A stretch of DNA of 64,000 bases, taken from Bidens hawaiensis (Eukaryota; Streptophyta; Magnoliopsida; Asterales; Asteraceae). Below the pieces are notes generated by a model. It was not told the DNA's origin, did no database searches, and saw only the letters and a program-made list of their open reading frames with translations. Positions within the stretch are counted from its first letter, which is position 1, and every line of letters begins with the position of its first letter. Of this stretch, positions 42,992-55,565 are shown one piece after another. Location of the stretch: the NCBI GenBank assembly GCA_021521415.1, contig JAIQDT010002036.1:62001-126000 (forward strand). The letters run 5' to 3'. The position numbers were made by a program, and so were the translations under genes.

Positions 42992-45900
42992 TTAAGAGAC
43001 GTTGCTGGCAGAAGCCATATTCTGAAAGAGGTGTGGGTATTTTATGCGCATCTGATCTTCTCTTTCCCAAGTGAATTCAGGCCCACGCCTTGAGTTCCAT
43101 TGAACTTTTACCAACTTGATTCTGCTTCTGCGCAACCTTTGTTCTTTCCAATCGGTTACTGCTATAGGCTCTTCTACGAAGTGCAGCTGTTTGTCAATAT
43201 GAATTTCTTCCACCGGTAAAATCAACGTTTCGTCAGATAAACATTTCTTGAGGTTGGATACATGAAACGTATCATGAACTCCACTGAGTTCGGCGGGTAG
43301 ACGGAGTTTATAAGCAACTGGACCGATCCTCTCCAGGATCTCATATGGTCCAATGTAGCGCGGATTTAGCTTTCCTCGCTTACCGAAACGGGGGACTCCC
43401 TTCCATGGAGAGACTTTCAAAAGTACTTTATCCCCTACTTGAAACTCCAATGGTTTCCTTCTCATATCAGCATAACTTTTCTGTCTGTCGCGTGCTGCCT
43501 TAAGGCGATCCCTTATCTGAAAAATCTTGTCTGTTGTTTCTTGGATCACTTCTGGACCAGTCATTTGCTTGTCGCCCACTTCAGCCCAACACAGTGGGGA
43601 TCTACACTTGCGCCCATATAAAGCTTCGAACGGCGCAGCCTTAATGCTTGTGTGATAACTGTTGTTGTAAGAAAATTCAACCAACGGGAGGTGGGTATCC
43701 CAACTACCTCCAAAATCGATCGCGCACGCGCGCAGCATATCTTCCAATGTCTGGATCGTTCGTTCGCTTTGTCCATCCGTTTGGGGGTGATAAGCCGTAC
43801 TCATGTCCAGTCGAGTACCTAACCCCTCTTGTAATGATCTCCAAAACCTTGATGTAAACCGACTATCTCGATCAGAAATGATGGACACTGGGACTCCATG
43901 TTTTGAAACTACTTCTCGAATATACAATCGGGCTAACTTTTCCATCTTATCAGTTTCTTTAATCGGCAGGAAGTGCGCTGACTTAGTTAGCCGATCTACA
44001 ATAACCCATATCGTGTCATAACCCCCAGGTGTCCTTGGTAGTTTGGTGATGAAGTCCATAGAGATTTGTTCCCACTTCCACATGGGAATTTCTGGCTGCT
44101 GAAGCAACCCCGATGGTTTCTGGTATTCAGCCTTTACTTTTGAACACGTCAGGCACTTACTGACATACATCGCGATGGCGCCTTTAAGATTGGGCCACCA
44201 ATACAGCGTTTTAACATCTTGGTACATCTTGTCTGCGCCAGGATGTACGGAATATCGCGTCTTGTGAGCTTCGTTTAAAACTTGCTCGCGCAATCCTCCC
44301 TTGAGAGGGACCCATATGCGGTTGGCAAAATATAGATTGCCGTTCTCTTTAAGTTCCAAATTCTTAACCATACCCCCAAGGCATTCGTTTTTAACAAACT
44401 CTGGTTTCAAGGCTTCTTGCTGAGCGTCTCGGATGCGGGTAGAGAGATCTGCGTGAATGGTCAACCTTAGAGCCTTGACTCGTAGCGTTTTTATTCGCTC
44501 CTTTCTGCTTAGCGCGTCTGCTACCACATTCGCTTTCCCCGGATGATACTTGATCTCGCAATCATAATCATTCAACAATTCAACCCATCTTCGTTGCCTC
44601 ATGTTTAATTCCTTCTGATCGAATATATGTTGGAGGCTCTTATGATCCGTAAAGATTACACATTTCGTACCGTAGAGGTAATGGCGCCAAATCTTTAGCG
44701 CGAAGACAACAGCTCCAAGTTCTAAATCATGCGTTGTGTAGTTCTTCTCATTGGTCTTAAGTTGGCGCGAGGCATACGCTATAACTTTGTCTCGCTGCAT
44801 AAGGACACATCCGAGTCCCTGGTGCGAAGCGTCGCAGTAAACAACGATGTCATCTGTCCCCTCGGGCAGGGATAGAATTGGCGCACTACATAACTTCTGC
44901 TTCAACATTTGAAACGCTGCTTCCTGGTTTTCGCCCCAAACAAACATCCTGTCTTTCTGAGTTAGCGCGGTCAGAGGTAGAGCTATCTTGGAGAAGTTCT
45001 CAATGAAGCGTCGATAGTAGCCAGCTAGCCCAAGGAATTGCCTCACCTCAGTTGGGGTTTTTGGCGCTTCCCAGTTTTCGATGGCCTTGACTTTGGAAGG
45101 ATCAACGTGAATTCCTTTCTCGTTTACAACGTGACCGAGGAAGTGAACTTCTCTAAGCCAGAACTCGCACTTGGAAAACTTCGCATACAACTTTTCTTTC
45201 CTTAACAATTCCAAAATCATTCTCAGGTGTTGCTCATGCTCGGCCTTGGTTCGAGAGTAAATCAAAATATCATCTATAAACACAATCACAAACTTGTCCA
45301 AATATGGTTTGCACACGCGGTTCATCAGATCCATGAATATAGCCGGCGCATTAGTTAGCCCGAAAGGCATCACTAGGAACTCATAATGGCCATATCTGGT
45401 TCGGAAGGCTGTCTTTGGCGCGTCTTCCTCATGGACCCTAAGTTGGTGGTATCCTGACCGTAGATCTATCTTCGAATAATAACTGGATCCCTGCAACTGG
45501 TCAAATAAGTCGTCAATCCTCGGTAAGGGGTACCGATTTTTGACTGTCAGCTTGTTCAGCTCCCTGTAGTCAATACACATCCGGAACGAACCATCCTTCT
45601 TCTTTACAAACAGTACTGGAGCTCCCCAAGGTGAAAAGCTTGGGCGTATGAAACCCTTATCCAATAGTTCCTGTAACTGATTGGATAGCTCTTGCATCTC
45701 AGATGGAGCTAAGCGATAAGGCGCTCGAGCTACTGGCGCAGCTCCTGGGACCAAATCAATACGAAACTCGACTTGTCGCGGCGGCGGTAACCCGGGCAAA
45801 TCTTCAGGAAAAACTTCGGGAAATTCGCGCACTACTGGTAAGTCCTCAATTCTTCGCTCATCTCCTTTCTCTACTACATGCGCCAGGAAGGCGTAGCACC

Positions 45901-47440
45901 CTTTCCTTAGGCACTTACGCGCCTTTAGGCATGAAATCAGTTTCGTCGCAACTCCCCTTCTTTCCCCTTGAATCATCAAAGTTTCTCCGTTCAACAGTGG
46001 AATCCGAACCTGTTTCTCATGACAAACAATCTCCGCAAGATTCTCGACCAACCAATCCATACCTACCACAATATCGAAACTTCCCAAATCTATTGGCAAC
46101 AAGTTAATATTGAACTCATGACCTCCCATGACTAACACACATTGCTCAGTCCTTTCATTCGCGCATAACTGCCTACCATTGGCTAGTTCTATAGTATAAG
46201 GTTTGTCTAGCCTACTGGTCGCTAGGCCCAGGGAGTTTTTAAACTCATGGGATATAAAACTTAGGTCAGCGCCAGTATCAAATAAGACAGATGCATAATG
46301 ACCGTTAAGCAAAAACGTACCGGTTACCACATTCGGTTCTTCCTTTGCTTCACCCGCGCCGATCACAAAAGCTCTCCCGCGAGCTTGGTTTCCTTTCTGT
46401 GGGCAATCCCGACTGAAGTGTCCAGGCTTCCCGCATGCGTAGCAGTTGTCATTGGCTCCAGCTTCTTTAGCACGGCAATTCACCGTCTTGTGTCCTGGTC
46501 TACCACATTTGGCGCACGTGACGTTCGCGCATTCGCCTTCGTGGTGATACTTGCATTTGTTGCACCATGGGTAAGGCCCGCTGTATCCTTTCCTTGATGG
46601 TTCCGCGGCTTGAATCGCGTAAACCCTTGTGCTTTCCTGCTTCTTGGGCGGTGGCTGCTTGAAGTCTGATCCTCGGTGGGAGTTCCATTTCCTCTTGGAG
46701 TCAGAGGTTCGCTGCTCGTTCAAGCGAGCAGTCAACATACCTGCACGGACCGTATCCCTTGTAAGGGTGATGGCCCGCGCAACCGCCTCATCGAAGGTTG
46801 GAGGCGCTGCGGCGTTGAGCGGAACCCTAACAACAGGAGGCAACCCAAAGATATACCTCTCGATTTTCTTTTCTTCTGTGTTTGCCATATCTGGCACCAG
46901 CTGACAAAGCTCGTTGAAACGATTGGTGTAGGCATCGATGTCCGTTCCTACCATGGTGTGGTTCCAGAATTCTTGTTGCAAGCTCTGAATTTCTGCGCGA
47001 GAGCAGAACTTTCTCATCAACATTTCTTTCAATTCTTCCCAGGTCTTGTGAAGAGCAACTTCTCGCCCCAAAGTCTTTACTTGGAGCTTCCACCAAGACG
47101 AAGCTGCTTCCTGGAACATGCAGGTCGCGTAAAGGACCTTCTGGTTTTCACTACATCCGCTGATGGAGAGAACTGTCTCCATCTTGTCAATCCAATTGTA
47201 GAGCCCAATGGCTCCTTCGGTGCCTTTGAACGGCCAAGGCCTACAGGCCATGAATGTTTTATAGGAGCAACCTTTGTCCAAGGCTCCTGATTCGGGTTCT
47301 GGGGTCTCGTTCTCTTGGCGACCCTGACTAGATTCGGCCTTGCTGGCCTCATGCGTTGCAATCGCCTGCGCGATTATTTCTGCGAGCTCCTCGGGTGTCA
47401 TGGTAATTCCCTTGGCTCTGGTTGGAGGCATTCTTTTCAT
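42992..47440 (-). CDS. Tekay-2 Gag-Pol polyprotein, intact
   Basis: A single 1482-residue frame. Gag capsid domain about 60-240; zinc knuckles with Cys309, Cys312, His317, Cys322 and Cys333, Cys336, His341, Cys346; protease with DTGA at 388-391; reverse transcriptase about 560-780 with FIDD at 721-724; RNase H from about 865 (CDAS at 869-872, TDHK at 931-934); integrase zinc domain (His1059, His1066, Cys1096, Cys1099) and DDE core (Asp1129, Asp1190, Glu1226); chromodomain-like tail about 1420-1471 ([15 protein letters not shown]). All expected catalytic residues are present. The start MKRMPPTRA matches Tekay-1. It copies and integrates the element, and is the likely best trans source of enzymes in this window. 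Confidence 0.97.
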   Translation of the reverse strand: MKRMPPTRAKGITMTPEELAEIIAQAIATHEASKAESSQGRQENETPEPESGALDKGCSYKTFMACRPWPFKGTEGAIGLYNWIDKMETVLSISGCSENQKVLYATCMFQEAASSWWKLQVKTLGREVALHKTWEELKEMLMRKFCSRAEIQSLQQEFWNHTMVGTDIDAYTNRFNELCQLVPDMANTEEKKIERYIFGLPPVVRVPLNAAAPPTFDEAVARAITLTRDTVRAGMLTARLNEQRTSDSKRKWNSHRGSDFKQPPPKKQESTRVYAIQAAEPSRKGYSGPYPWCNKCKYHHEGECANVTCAKCGRPGHKTVNCRAKEAGANDNCYACGKPGHFSRDCPQKGNQARGRAFVIGAGEAKEEPNVVTGTFLLNGHYASVLFDTGADLSFISHEFKNSLGLATSRLDKPYTIELANGRQLCANERTEQCVLVMGGHEFNINLLPIDLGSFDIVVGMDWLVENLAEIVCHEKQVRIPLLNGETLMIQGERRGVATKLISCLKARKCLRKGCYAFLAHVVEKGDERRIEDLPVVREFPEVFPEDLPGLPPPRQVEFRIDLVPGAAPVARAPYRLAPSEMQELSNQLQELLDKGFIRPSFSPWGAPVLFVKKKDGSFRMCIDYRELNKLTVKNRYPLPRIDDLFDQLQGSSYYSKIDLRSGYHQLRVHEEDAPKTAFRTRYGHYEFLVMPFGLTNAPAIFMDLMNRVCKPYLDKFVIVFIDDILIYSRTKAEHEQHLRMILELLRKEKLYAKFSKCEFWLREVHFLGHVVNEKGIHVDPSKVKAIENWEAPKTPTEVRQFLGLAGYYRRFIENFSKIALPLTALTQKDRMFVWGENQEAAFQMLKQKLCSAPILSLPEGTDDIVVYCDASHQGLGCVLMQRDKVIAYASRQLKTNEKNYTTHDLELGAVVFALKIWRHYLYGTKCVIFTDHKSLQHIFDQKELNMRQRRWVELLNDYDCEIKYHPGKANVVADALSRKERIKTLRVKALRLTIHADLSTRIRDAQQEALKPEFVKNECLGGMVKNLELKENGNLYFANRIWVPLKGGLREQVLNEAHKTRYSVHPGADKMYQDVKTLYWWPNLKGAIAMYVSKCLTCSKVKAEYQKPSGLLQQPEIPMWKWEQISMDFITKLPRTPGGYDTIWVIVDRLTKSAHFLPIKETDKMEKLARLYIREVVSKHGVPVSIISDRDSRFTSRFWRSLQEGLGTRLDMSTAYHPQTDGQSERTIQTLEDMLRACAIDFGGSWDTHLPLVEFSYNNSYHTSIKAAPFEALYGRKCRSPLCWAEVGDKQMTGPEVIQETTDKIFQIRDRLKAARDRQKSYADMRRKPLEFQVGDKVLLKVSPWKGVPRFGKRGKLNPRYIGPYEILERIGPVAYKLRLPAELSGVHDTFHVSNLKKCLSDETLILPVEEIHIDKQLHFVEEPIAVTDWKEQRLRRSRIKLVKVQWNSRRGPEFTWEREDQMRIKYPHLFQNMASASNVS

Positions 47441-47654
47441 AAAAAAAAAAGAAAATACAACAAACTTAGCGCATGTACTCAGAGCACATAATGTTCTTAT
47501 CTCTAGACACTGTGACCCGTGTTCCTGAGTGCGTGTGTGATTTTTCTTTTGAAAATATTCTTTGAAAAATATTTCATGCGATTCCCCAAAGGTTATAGTC
47601 TAGGTTAAAAACTTCTTTTCCTAGTTCGCTATAACCAGGGCTCTGATACCAATC

Positions 47655-49908
47655 TGTCACACCCGACCCTGAGCGGCGGAAACAGCCGGGCGCGCGCGAG
47701 TGGGGATTGATACTTAAGCACGGGCCATTGCAAAACATTCAAAGATTTTTATTGCGCATGAGAAGTTTAATACAAATACATTACATTGTTTAAGTATTAC
47801 ATAAAAACATCCAAGTACAAAAACTGAAGATTTTCTCGCCATATCCCCTTGCGCGGCGGGTAACCGTGCGCATCGAGGGGATAAAACCAAAATCTTCCAA
47901 AAAGCTTGTTTTAGATGTTCAGCGTGTGGTGCTCTAAGTGCGACTCCATGCGCTACCTAGTTATCTCCTGAAAGACACGTAAAAACATTTGAATCAGTAT
48001 AAACTGAGTGAGTTCACAAGTTTTAGTAACTTGATAAATCGTATTGCATCATAATCTTGATACAAATCATTCTGAAACATAATTCTGGTAGCATCATTAA
48101 AACACATGCTTGGTAAAACATAGTTCTATCAACATATTCTGATAAAATCGTTCCGCGGGTTACGCGCGAACATTTCTGGGAACTGTGCTCGTCTGTGTAA
48201 GTGGCGCTGCCACTACGAGCTAAAATAACGTAATACCGTCCCGCGGGTTACGCGCGGACACTTCTGGAAAACTGTGCTCGTCTGTGTAAGTGGCGCTGCC
48301 ACTACGAGCGAATATATGCTGTAATACCGTCCCGCGGTTTACGCGCGGACGTTGTGCCGGAAAACAAGGCGCTCGTCTGCGTAAGAGGAGCGACCTCTAC
48401 GAACGGGCTCAAACCCATAGTACTGCCCCGTGCTAGGCACTCGTCTGTGTAAGAGGTGCGACCCCTACGAGTGGGCGGATCAAACCAGCAGTCCCTACCC
48501 TTAGAGTTCCAATGGTAAAGTGATCACTTACTCGAATCTGGTGCACTATCATCGAAAAACCATGGATAACTGTTCGCATTGCTCATCATGAAGCATAACT
48601 TAAACACGTAATCGTTTGCTTAGCTTGTAAGTATACCATGATAAAACATTATTTAAGTACGTGTCCCTCGCCCCGAAAACAGTTTAAAATAGTGAAAACA
48701 GTGAAAATGGGGCTGTGAGACTCACCTGTGGTTCTTGTCAAGGGATTAATCGAGATTCGGGTTTTCTTGGTGTTGGCCTCGGAATCGAAGGTCTAGAATA
48801 CGATTAAATAACAAATATATATATTAAGATCAAGATATAAGGGTTGGAAAGTAGATCTCAAGGTTATAATCTCGGCTTACCTAGTAACAGGATCGGAGCT
48901 GGAAACAATGGATGCTTGGGAAAAGATTAGTGCAAGTTTGTAGTTCTTTGAAGTGTGTTTTGGGTGATAATTTAGGCTACAAATTTATAGGCAAACTCAA
49001 GGGAACATAATCCCTTGCTTTAGGGAATTGTAATCTTTTGAAATGATGATAAGGTATGGAAATTATTATTATTTATTAAAAAAGAGTAGAAAAGTAGATT
49101 AAAGATTCTGATTTGATATGGACAGGACATGCAGGGCTGTGGTTGGTGAGAGTGGGTGGCTGGCAGTTGACTTTTACAGTCTGCTTTTTCAGTGCTTTAG
49201 ACAGTGTACAGTAAAAAGTAGAAGTTTTCTGAAACACGCTACCGCCCTCTTTTGGGCGGGGACAATTTCCTTAAATCTGATCATTTTGACTAAGTGTTCT
49301 GCGCGTATAACTTGGTGCGCATAGCTTCCTGCGTGTAGGACATTTCTTTGCTGTGGGTAGGTGCGTAACCTTCTCGCAGTTAAGGACATTTGAGTTTCAT
49401 TTGTAGATTCTCCAGGTGGTTTTGGTATTTCAACATAGTGATCAGTCATGTTGAAGTCAATTCCATCCTTGAGCTTCAGACAAACTAGCTCTCAAAGTTC
49501 CCGCCATGCGGGTAGGTTAGTTCCCTTCCGCACGCGCATAACCGATGTAGGATGCACCCGCCTTAGCATCATGCGGGATGGTCAACCCATAGACAACATA
49601 ACGTTTAAGTTACATGAAAACATAAGGCCAATACGTTCACGCATGGCGCATATAACATATGCTCACGCTGGTTCTTAACATGGTGCGCTCGCGCAGGGCG
49701 CACATAACACATGTACGCGCTGACTAACATGGCGCGCTCGCGCAGGGCAAACATAAATGCCTGCGCTGATTCTTAACATAGCGCGCTCGCGCAGGGCGCA
49801 CATAACAAATGCACGCGCTGACTAACATGGCGCGCATAATATTTACAATCACCTAATTATTAGGTTGATTACTTAGTTTAAGGGGTTGGGAATTTACCGG
49901 GTGTCACA
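47655..49908 (-). repeat. Tekay-2 5' LTR (right), 2254 bp
   Basis: It has the same length as, and by inspection the same sequence as, 40704-42957. On the - strand it ends GTGTGACA and is followed by the PBS. The promoter equivalent is the TATA box at 48982-48991. Confidence 0.95.
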
Positions 49909-50141
49909 CATAAACAACTAACTTCACGATTTACCTAACCAAGCCGTAAGCTAGGTATATAAATACACGACAACTTCGCCTGGCATGTTCAGGCGAAGTT
50001 GTCCATAACTTCGCTTGACTAACAAGTTCGCCTGTTAAGCGAACTTGTCAGTAACTTCGCTTAAACATACAAAACATAATTAAATATTACAGACTCGATT
50101 ACAGACACTAGACTATGAACTACTGACATTATGCACCAACA
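49909..50141 (-). repeat. 5' LTR of the accessory-ORF element, outer part
   Basis: It restarts with the duplicated CATAA and matches 35687-35919 except for one base. Joined with 40500-40703 minus one CATAA it gives 432 bp, exactly the length of the left LTR. Confidence 0.93.
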
Positions 50142-50146
50142 AGGAC

Positions 50147-51884
50147 CATAGCTTAACATCCCCAAAAGAGTTTCAAAAAAATGGGAACGTCATAACCAAC
50201 CTTAAATCATAGGAATACATAAAGTGATATATAAAAAGTCGATTTGCTTTTATGAGTTTCTGTTTATGCAAAATGTCATGTTCTCACAATGTTCACTCAC
50301 ACTCGCTTTAATATCTTATCATACGTGTGATGTATGTATGTGAACACTCTTAGCTAAGATTTAACCTATAATAAATAAGCTTGTAACAAGTTCAAATCTC
50401 CACCTTTGTTAAGGGTTGCATAGATCAAAAGGTAATATGGGTTGGCTTTTGTTAAGTAGGGGTTTTGTATTTGGTGGCAGTTCAAGGGTTTAGGTTAATG
50501 AGGATGAGGATGGTAAATACAACTTCCGCTGATTGCCGGGAGTCTTAAGATGTTTTCAATGGTTAGCTCATTTTCCCCCGATTGCTGTTTTTTATAACCT
50601 AGTGACTCGTTTTAGGCTAGATTGTCAAGACCGGTTTTGTCGAGGATATGGATCAGTTCTTCCTCAATCCTGTTCTGAACATAACTCCCAACTTTTATGG
50701 ATCGTTCAGCTTTGAGCCTAGTAGCACCCACCCTCATTAGTTCGGTATATTCATGTTAAGACTAAGTTTGACTTTCTCTAAATCTTCCTTCGAAGGACCA
50801 GTTTCCGCATCCTAAGCACCGTTCGTATCTTTTTGTTCTTCATTTCATCGTGCTTTTGGAAACTCTATAAAATGGTGGCCTTTTGTTCATCTTGGCGCCA
50901 CTTTTTCCTCACCTCGTTTCTAAAGAAAATATTCTCTCCCTAAGTTCTAGAGGAAACCTAAGTTTTGCGAAATGTATGCAGCAAAGGAAATTAAAATCAA
51001 AAGAATGCATTTCCAGTTCTTTAGGGTCTGCCGGTAAGAGACCAGTGTTGTATTTTACCGATGAGAGGGATAAAGCGGTAAGGTTTTTGGTTAAGGTTTT
51101 TGGGCTTTGTAATTTTGGAGAATGGTTTGAGGGAATTGTGATAATTTACCTTCTTCCTTATGCAATGCTTCGTGCGGTCTTGAACTGAATATTTGCGACA
51201 AGTTCTAAATCACACGAAACATATGACTCACTCAAAACTTCTAAAAAAATATTTGTGTGGCATGAGGTTTATCTCACAATCATGGAGGAATTGGGTATAA
51301 AAGCCATATTTTGCATAAATTTATTCTCAATATTACAAAACTTCTTTTTACATTTTTACTTTTTCACTTTTTTAGTTATAGTAGATTTTTAGTTGGTTGT
51401 TTGCAAAAACTTTTCCTAGATTTTCTTTTGGTTTTGTCATAAAAATAGTCTTTGTTCCCTACAAAAAATTTTGTTATTAGAGAATCTTATAATTAGTTGT
51501 GCAAGCAATTGGTCAAATAATTACCCTCCCCACACTTGAATCTCAAATTTTCTTTAATGTGAAAAGATTTATAAAAAGATTCATGATAAAATTCATATGA
51601 AGTATGGTGGGTAAAATGGAAAGGAATTTCCCTACGGACTAACGAAATTACAACAGAGCGTCCCCTGTTTTTCGTACGTTTTCCTGTAGTGTACTTAAAT
51701 AATAAAGACTGCACACAACCAACAAACAACCAAAGTATAGTACTACTGAAAATTGGGTATGAAATCATCCATACCCTGCCCACACGGGCTAAATAAGTTC
51801 CTATTAAAATGTCTTGGAACCCACTGCCATAATATGTAGTAAACAAACCAACAAAACAGAAACTGTCTTAAATAAGAATAAGAA

Positions 51885-51955
<71 letters not shown>

Positions 51956-52412
51956 TTGTCAGATGATACTACCGCCCATACCCATACCCGTACCAGACCT
52001 ACCATCGCTGCTACTCGTCAGTTACTCGGGTGCTCCGGGTTAAAGGGTCCCCACTGTCTGTGCGTATTCTGATGAATCTCCCGCCTCGTCTCTGCGTATT
52101 CTGCAACTCGTTGTGTGTTATAGTCAGCAATCTGCCCTGATAGCCTGTCAAGAGAGGCGATGATATGAGTCTGGAACTGGTCAATGAGCCCGTATAGCCC
52201 CTCGAAAGAGTACTAGCTATGGTATGACGAGTTGAGGCCGGCTCCTGATGATGATGGGCCGCCCTGCTGAGAGTAAGCGCAGCGGAGGGTCTGTGGTGGC
52301 GGTGATCCTATCCTCCTCTCCGGTATGTCCTGAATGGTCATCTCAGCGGGGTCCTCAGGATCCCATACCTGGTTAAGGGCGTCCTGAAACCTCCACTGGT
52401 ATGGGTTTCTGC
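50147..52412 (-). other. Athila 3' non-coding region
   Basis: No gene is evident. A long AAT/ATT microsatellite (about 51886-51953) is present. The sequence continues across the copia-type insertion to the PPT at 35411-35482. Confidence 0.6.
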
Positions 52413-53190
52413 CTATCTGCTATACCATCTGCATACTGATACAAAAGTTAAGATCAAGTGCGATTGGGTTCGGGCTTCATGTTCCTTCTCTGTCTGCACC
52501 ATAAGCTTTGTAAAGCTTATAAATCCATGCACCACCAAAAATCGGGGTATTTGGGCTTCTCGCATTTGCATTGGTTCTAAACAGTTGATAGATTGGTACG
52601 TCATGTTGCAGGATGCCTCGTTCTTGATGCAATAAAGGGCCCAAAAATCCCTCAACACCACGACTCCCTCGCTCTGACCACACGCAGTGACTGTGAGGCT
52701 CAGGAACTGGTGAATGTAAATCATCAGTGGGTCACGTAAGGCGGTGCTCTTGGTGCTACTCGAAATATATCTCTCAGCTCCAAAACTTAATTGTACCAAT
52801 GCCTGTAACCTGGTGCTTCCTGCTACGCTCGATTCATCAGAATCTTCTTCTTCAAAAGTTGTCATAGACTCGTACCATATGGGAGTATCGGTCTCATCGC
52901 TCGTGTAGATACCCAAATCAATCTTGCGTGACCGATCTTTTGTACCAAACTCCCCCACATCTGAACTCAATAGACTCTTCATCCCACATATACAAGTCTT
53001 TTGTTTTTATCGAGAATGAAGCCAAGAATTCTTTGGTCAATTCAGTCACTGCCTCTCCTTTCTGATTGAGAACACGTGTCCACGGTTCCTTGACAAACCC
53101 TTTGTACCTTCTCCATTGGTTCACTTGCTTTAGATTTTCTTTACAAGCATAAAAGTTTGGTTCTGGAAGTCGGTTATTTAGGTTGGCCAT
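52413..53190 (-). pseudogene. Athila extra 3' ORF, frameshifted
   Basis: It begins MANLNNRLPEPNF and reads FRCGGVWYKRS in one frame, then KIDLGIYTSDETDTP, ESSVAGSTRLQALVQLSF, STALRDPLMIYIHQFLS and QSEGVVVLRDFWALYC in another; one frame change lies near 52925. It resembles an ORF known from Athila/Tat elements (ATHILA ORF-1-like), here placed after pol in the env-like position. The exact family name is from memory. Function unknown; the frame change makes it a pseudogene. Confidence 0.55.
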
Positions 53191-54181
53191 TATTTGGCGG
53201 GTGCGTTCACCACGTTCCGTATTCTCATGAAAACTAAGAAAGCATGATCACCATCCCTGTATTCAACCATCTGCAGTTTTAGAACAAGATTTGTCAATTA
53301 ATCTCTATTTTTTTTCTGAAAATGTGGATCAGAAGGCCAAGTACGGCTCCGTGCCTCATACGGCATGCCCCCGTGCTGCTATTGTTTTGGCAGTTCTGCT
53401 ATTGTGACTGATTTTGACTTTTGGTTGACCTGTGGTTGACCATGGGGCGTGTTTTGCAGAAAAACAACCCGTGTTTTTAATCTGATTTTTGAAATGTTGA
53501 GACTCGAACTTGGAATTCAACCCGGTTCTTAAAGAACATCATCCGGGTTTGACTTTTATGGTATGGATCATCCAAAACCCGAACACGAATGATTTTTTCC
53601 AACAAAGTCCCTCAAACCTAAGTGCAAATCTATCAATCAAATCGAAACCCTAGATTGAAACAATTGACCCATCTATTTTCTGTATTTTCCGGGTTTTGAC
53701 CCGATTTATCAACACTTGGTCGGATTTTGGGTTCATTTTAGACCTAGAATGATGAATTTGAACAATAGAATCACCAAATTAACATACCTCTTGTTGGAAA
53801 TCAAAAATTTGAGATAAATAATTGAGAAATAGGTTAAGGGGTGCCGATTTTCGTATGTAGACAGAGTGTATTTTAAGGTGAAGTTATGAGGAATAAGATA
53901 TTTTAATGAAAATCCCATAACTGTACTGTAAAGTGGGGCACGGCCCTGTGCGGCATATAACAGTCAGGTTCCTTTTTGTTTTTGTTGTTTTTTTTTTCTT
54001 TAACGATTTGGTTCATTTTTAATTGATTTCTTTGAGGATTAAGGTTAAAATAAATAAAAAGTCCTAATAAATTTCATTAAGTTTTTATACATTACAACGA
54101 ATATTAAATGACATGAACCGAGAAACACGAAACTAGCTTAAACGAGAACAATTCTTAACAAGACAATACAAGGCCTGAATA

Positions 54182-54733
54182 CTAACGACTACCATTCCCG
54201 AACAAGTATTGAATGTGTGGTGGGGCTCTCTTGGCTTCCAAGAGCTCGGAAAGCTTTATGTCGAGTTTCCTGATTTCTATGTTAAGGTAGTTAAGCTTGA
54301 AATCCACATCTTTGTTGTGACTTTCAACAATGTGAAAATTCTCGAACCTTAGAAGTTCAACCTTGTTTGTCAACTCGATCAAGCGAGCTTCAGTTTGGAT
54401 GTTACTTTTGACTTGGTCTCTTACAATCCTTTGAAGCCTAATGATTTCTTCCTCAAAGTGTGAGGAAGAATCACAATTTTTGAATTTCCTCACAGGTTTC
54501 CACTTCATTCTTTTGTTTTCCATTTCTGTAATTTTTAGTGTGGTATGAATGAAATAATGAGGATGGCATTCATTATATAGAGACTGGAACGTCGAACACG
54601 GCCTCGTGCTTGGTGAAGAACGGCCCCGTGTTTTTGGGAGAATAAATTTTTCTGATTCAGAGAATTGTACAGAGTTAGCGCGTATCATGCTGAAGATTTT
54701 AAGGTGACCACGACCCCGTGTAAGATGAAGCAC
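54182..54733 (-). CDS. Small coiled-coil ORF in the Athila 3' region
   Basis: A 183-codon frame. The credible part begins MENKRMKWKPVRKF (near 54525) and is followed by a coiled coil (EEEIIRLQRIVRDQ... LTNKVELLRFENF ... EIRKLDIKLSELLEA). A similar, shorter coiled-coil frame (MKELTEMNLLVEMRL..., 54994-55179) lies just upstream on the same strand. Both stand between integrase and the 3' ORF. I cannot name them; they may be fragments of one extra ORF. Both are flanked by the dispersed CACGGCCCCGTG motif. Confidence 0.4.
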   Translation of the reverse strand: MLHLTRGRGHLKIFSMIRANSVQFSESEKFILPKTRGRSSPSTRPCSTFQSLYNECHPHYFIHTTLKITEMENKRMKWKPVRKFKNCDSSSHFEEEIIRLQRIVRDQVKSNIQTEARLIELTNKVELLRFENFHIVESHNKDVDFKLNYLNIEIRKLDIKLSELLEAKRAPPHIQYLFGNGSR

Positions 54734-55522
54734 GGGCCGTGCTTTTAGTTACTAAGATGTTTTCTTTGATTTTTCAGCAAAACGTGAGAACATGAACTTT
54801 CGGAATGATGATTAAGATGTTAATTGAACATTTTGAACGCCCTAAAATTACTTTTCATTAATAAAAAGGGTCCTAAACACAAATTCGGGATAAGCTCGGT
54901 TTTCTTATAACATTAAATCTGGTTAAGCCCGAAAGTCCTAAACTTTGTGCCTATTGCACTTGATTGCACATGAATACATAAAGATGAATGTCTCTAAATT
55001 CCACCGAGAGGTTCTCCTCCATCAAACGGCCCGGGTGGAGGAAAGTAAGTGAAACAATGGACTTGAAACTGAAGTTGTTCATTGATCTCCCGTAGTTCCA
55101 TTTTCATGCTTTCCACCGACCCGGTGAGGTATATGAGGCGCATCTCCACAAGGAGATTCATTTCAGTGAGTTCCTTCACGAGCTCTTAAAGTTTGATGTG
55201 TAGCTCGGTTTTTGAAATATGTCGGTTTTCGTTTCTCGGTTGGCGAGGAACGGGAGTTTTGTTGTTCATCTCAGTTGGCATTCGGATTTCTCAGGGGAGA
55301 GACTTTGTGTTTGGTTTGGTGCAAGAAATTCATTGGCAAGAGGTGCAATTTATAGCCAATCAGTTTTCAGGCACAACCCCGTGTAGAATGATGCACGGCC
55401 CCATGCTTTTGGTCTTACAATTTTGTTACAAACCAGTCTGACTGAGATTATTGCAGCAAAGACTCCGGCCCGCACTTTATGGCACGGCACCGTGCCTACT
55501 AAGGCACGCCCCCATGTTTTGA

Positions 55523-55528
<6 letters not shown>

Positions 55529-55561
<33 letters not shown>
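55529..55561. repeat. (TA)n microsatellite beside a MITE-like segment
   Basis: About 16 TA units, followed directly by the segment with inverted-repeat ends at 55564-55878; a second shorter TA run (about 55889-55902) lies on its other side. Confidence 0.8.

Positions 55562-55563
<2 letters not shown>

Positions 55564-55565
<2 letters not shown>

Larger units (their letters stand above)
40704..49908 (-). mobile_element. Tekay-2: complete, apparently intact Ty3/gypsy chromovirus
   Basis: It has two 2254-bp LTRs in which I found no difference, CATAA target duplications (40699-40703 and 49909-49913), a PBS (complement of GGCTCTGATACCA at 47640-47652), a PPT (complement of TTCTCCCCTCG from 42958) and one uninterrupted 1482-codon polyprotein. 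Everything needed for transposition appears present. It is the youngest element in the window and sits inside the 5' LTR of the copia-type element. Confidence 0.95.
35488..50141 (-). mobile_element. Copia-type non-autonomous element carrying only the accessory ORF
   Basis: It has 432-bp LTRs, a tRNA-iMet PBS (complement of 40487-40499), a PPT (AAGGGGGAGTC on the - strand, beside 35919) and AGGAC target duplications. Minus the nested Tekay-2 the element is about 5.4 kb. Its only genes are the accessory ORF (36717-38936) and a second ORF (35991-36641). There is no trace of gag, protease, integrase or reverse transcriptase in the 1.56 kb between PBS and ORF. LTRs differ at two positions seen by eye (near 35603 and in AAACATT/AAATATT), so it moved recently and must have used another element's enzymes. 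Confidence 0.85.

Noticed and set aside
52021..52412. Coding sequence continuing after the Athila 3' ORF
   Set aside because: Short frames exist but the reading is broken and I recognise no motif.
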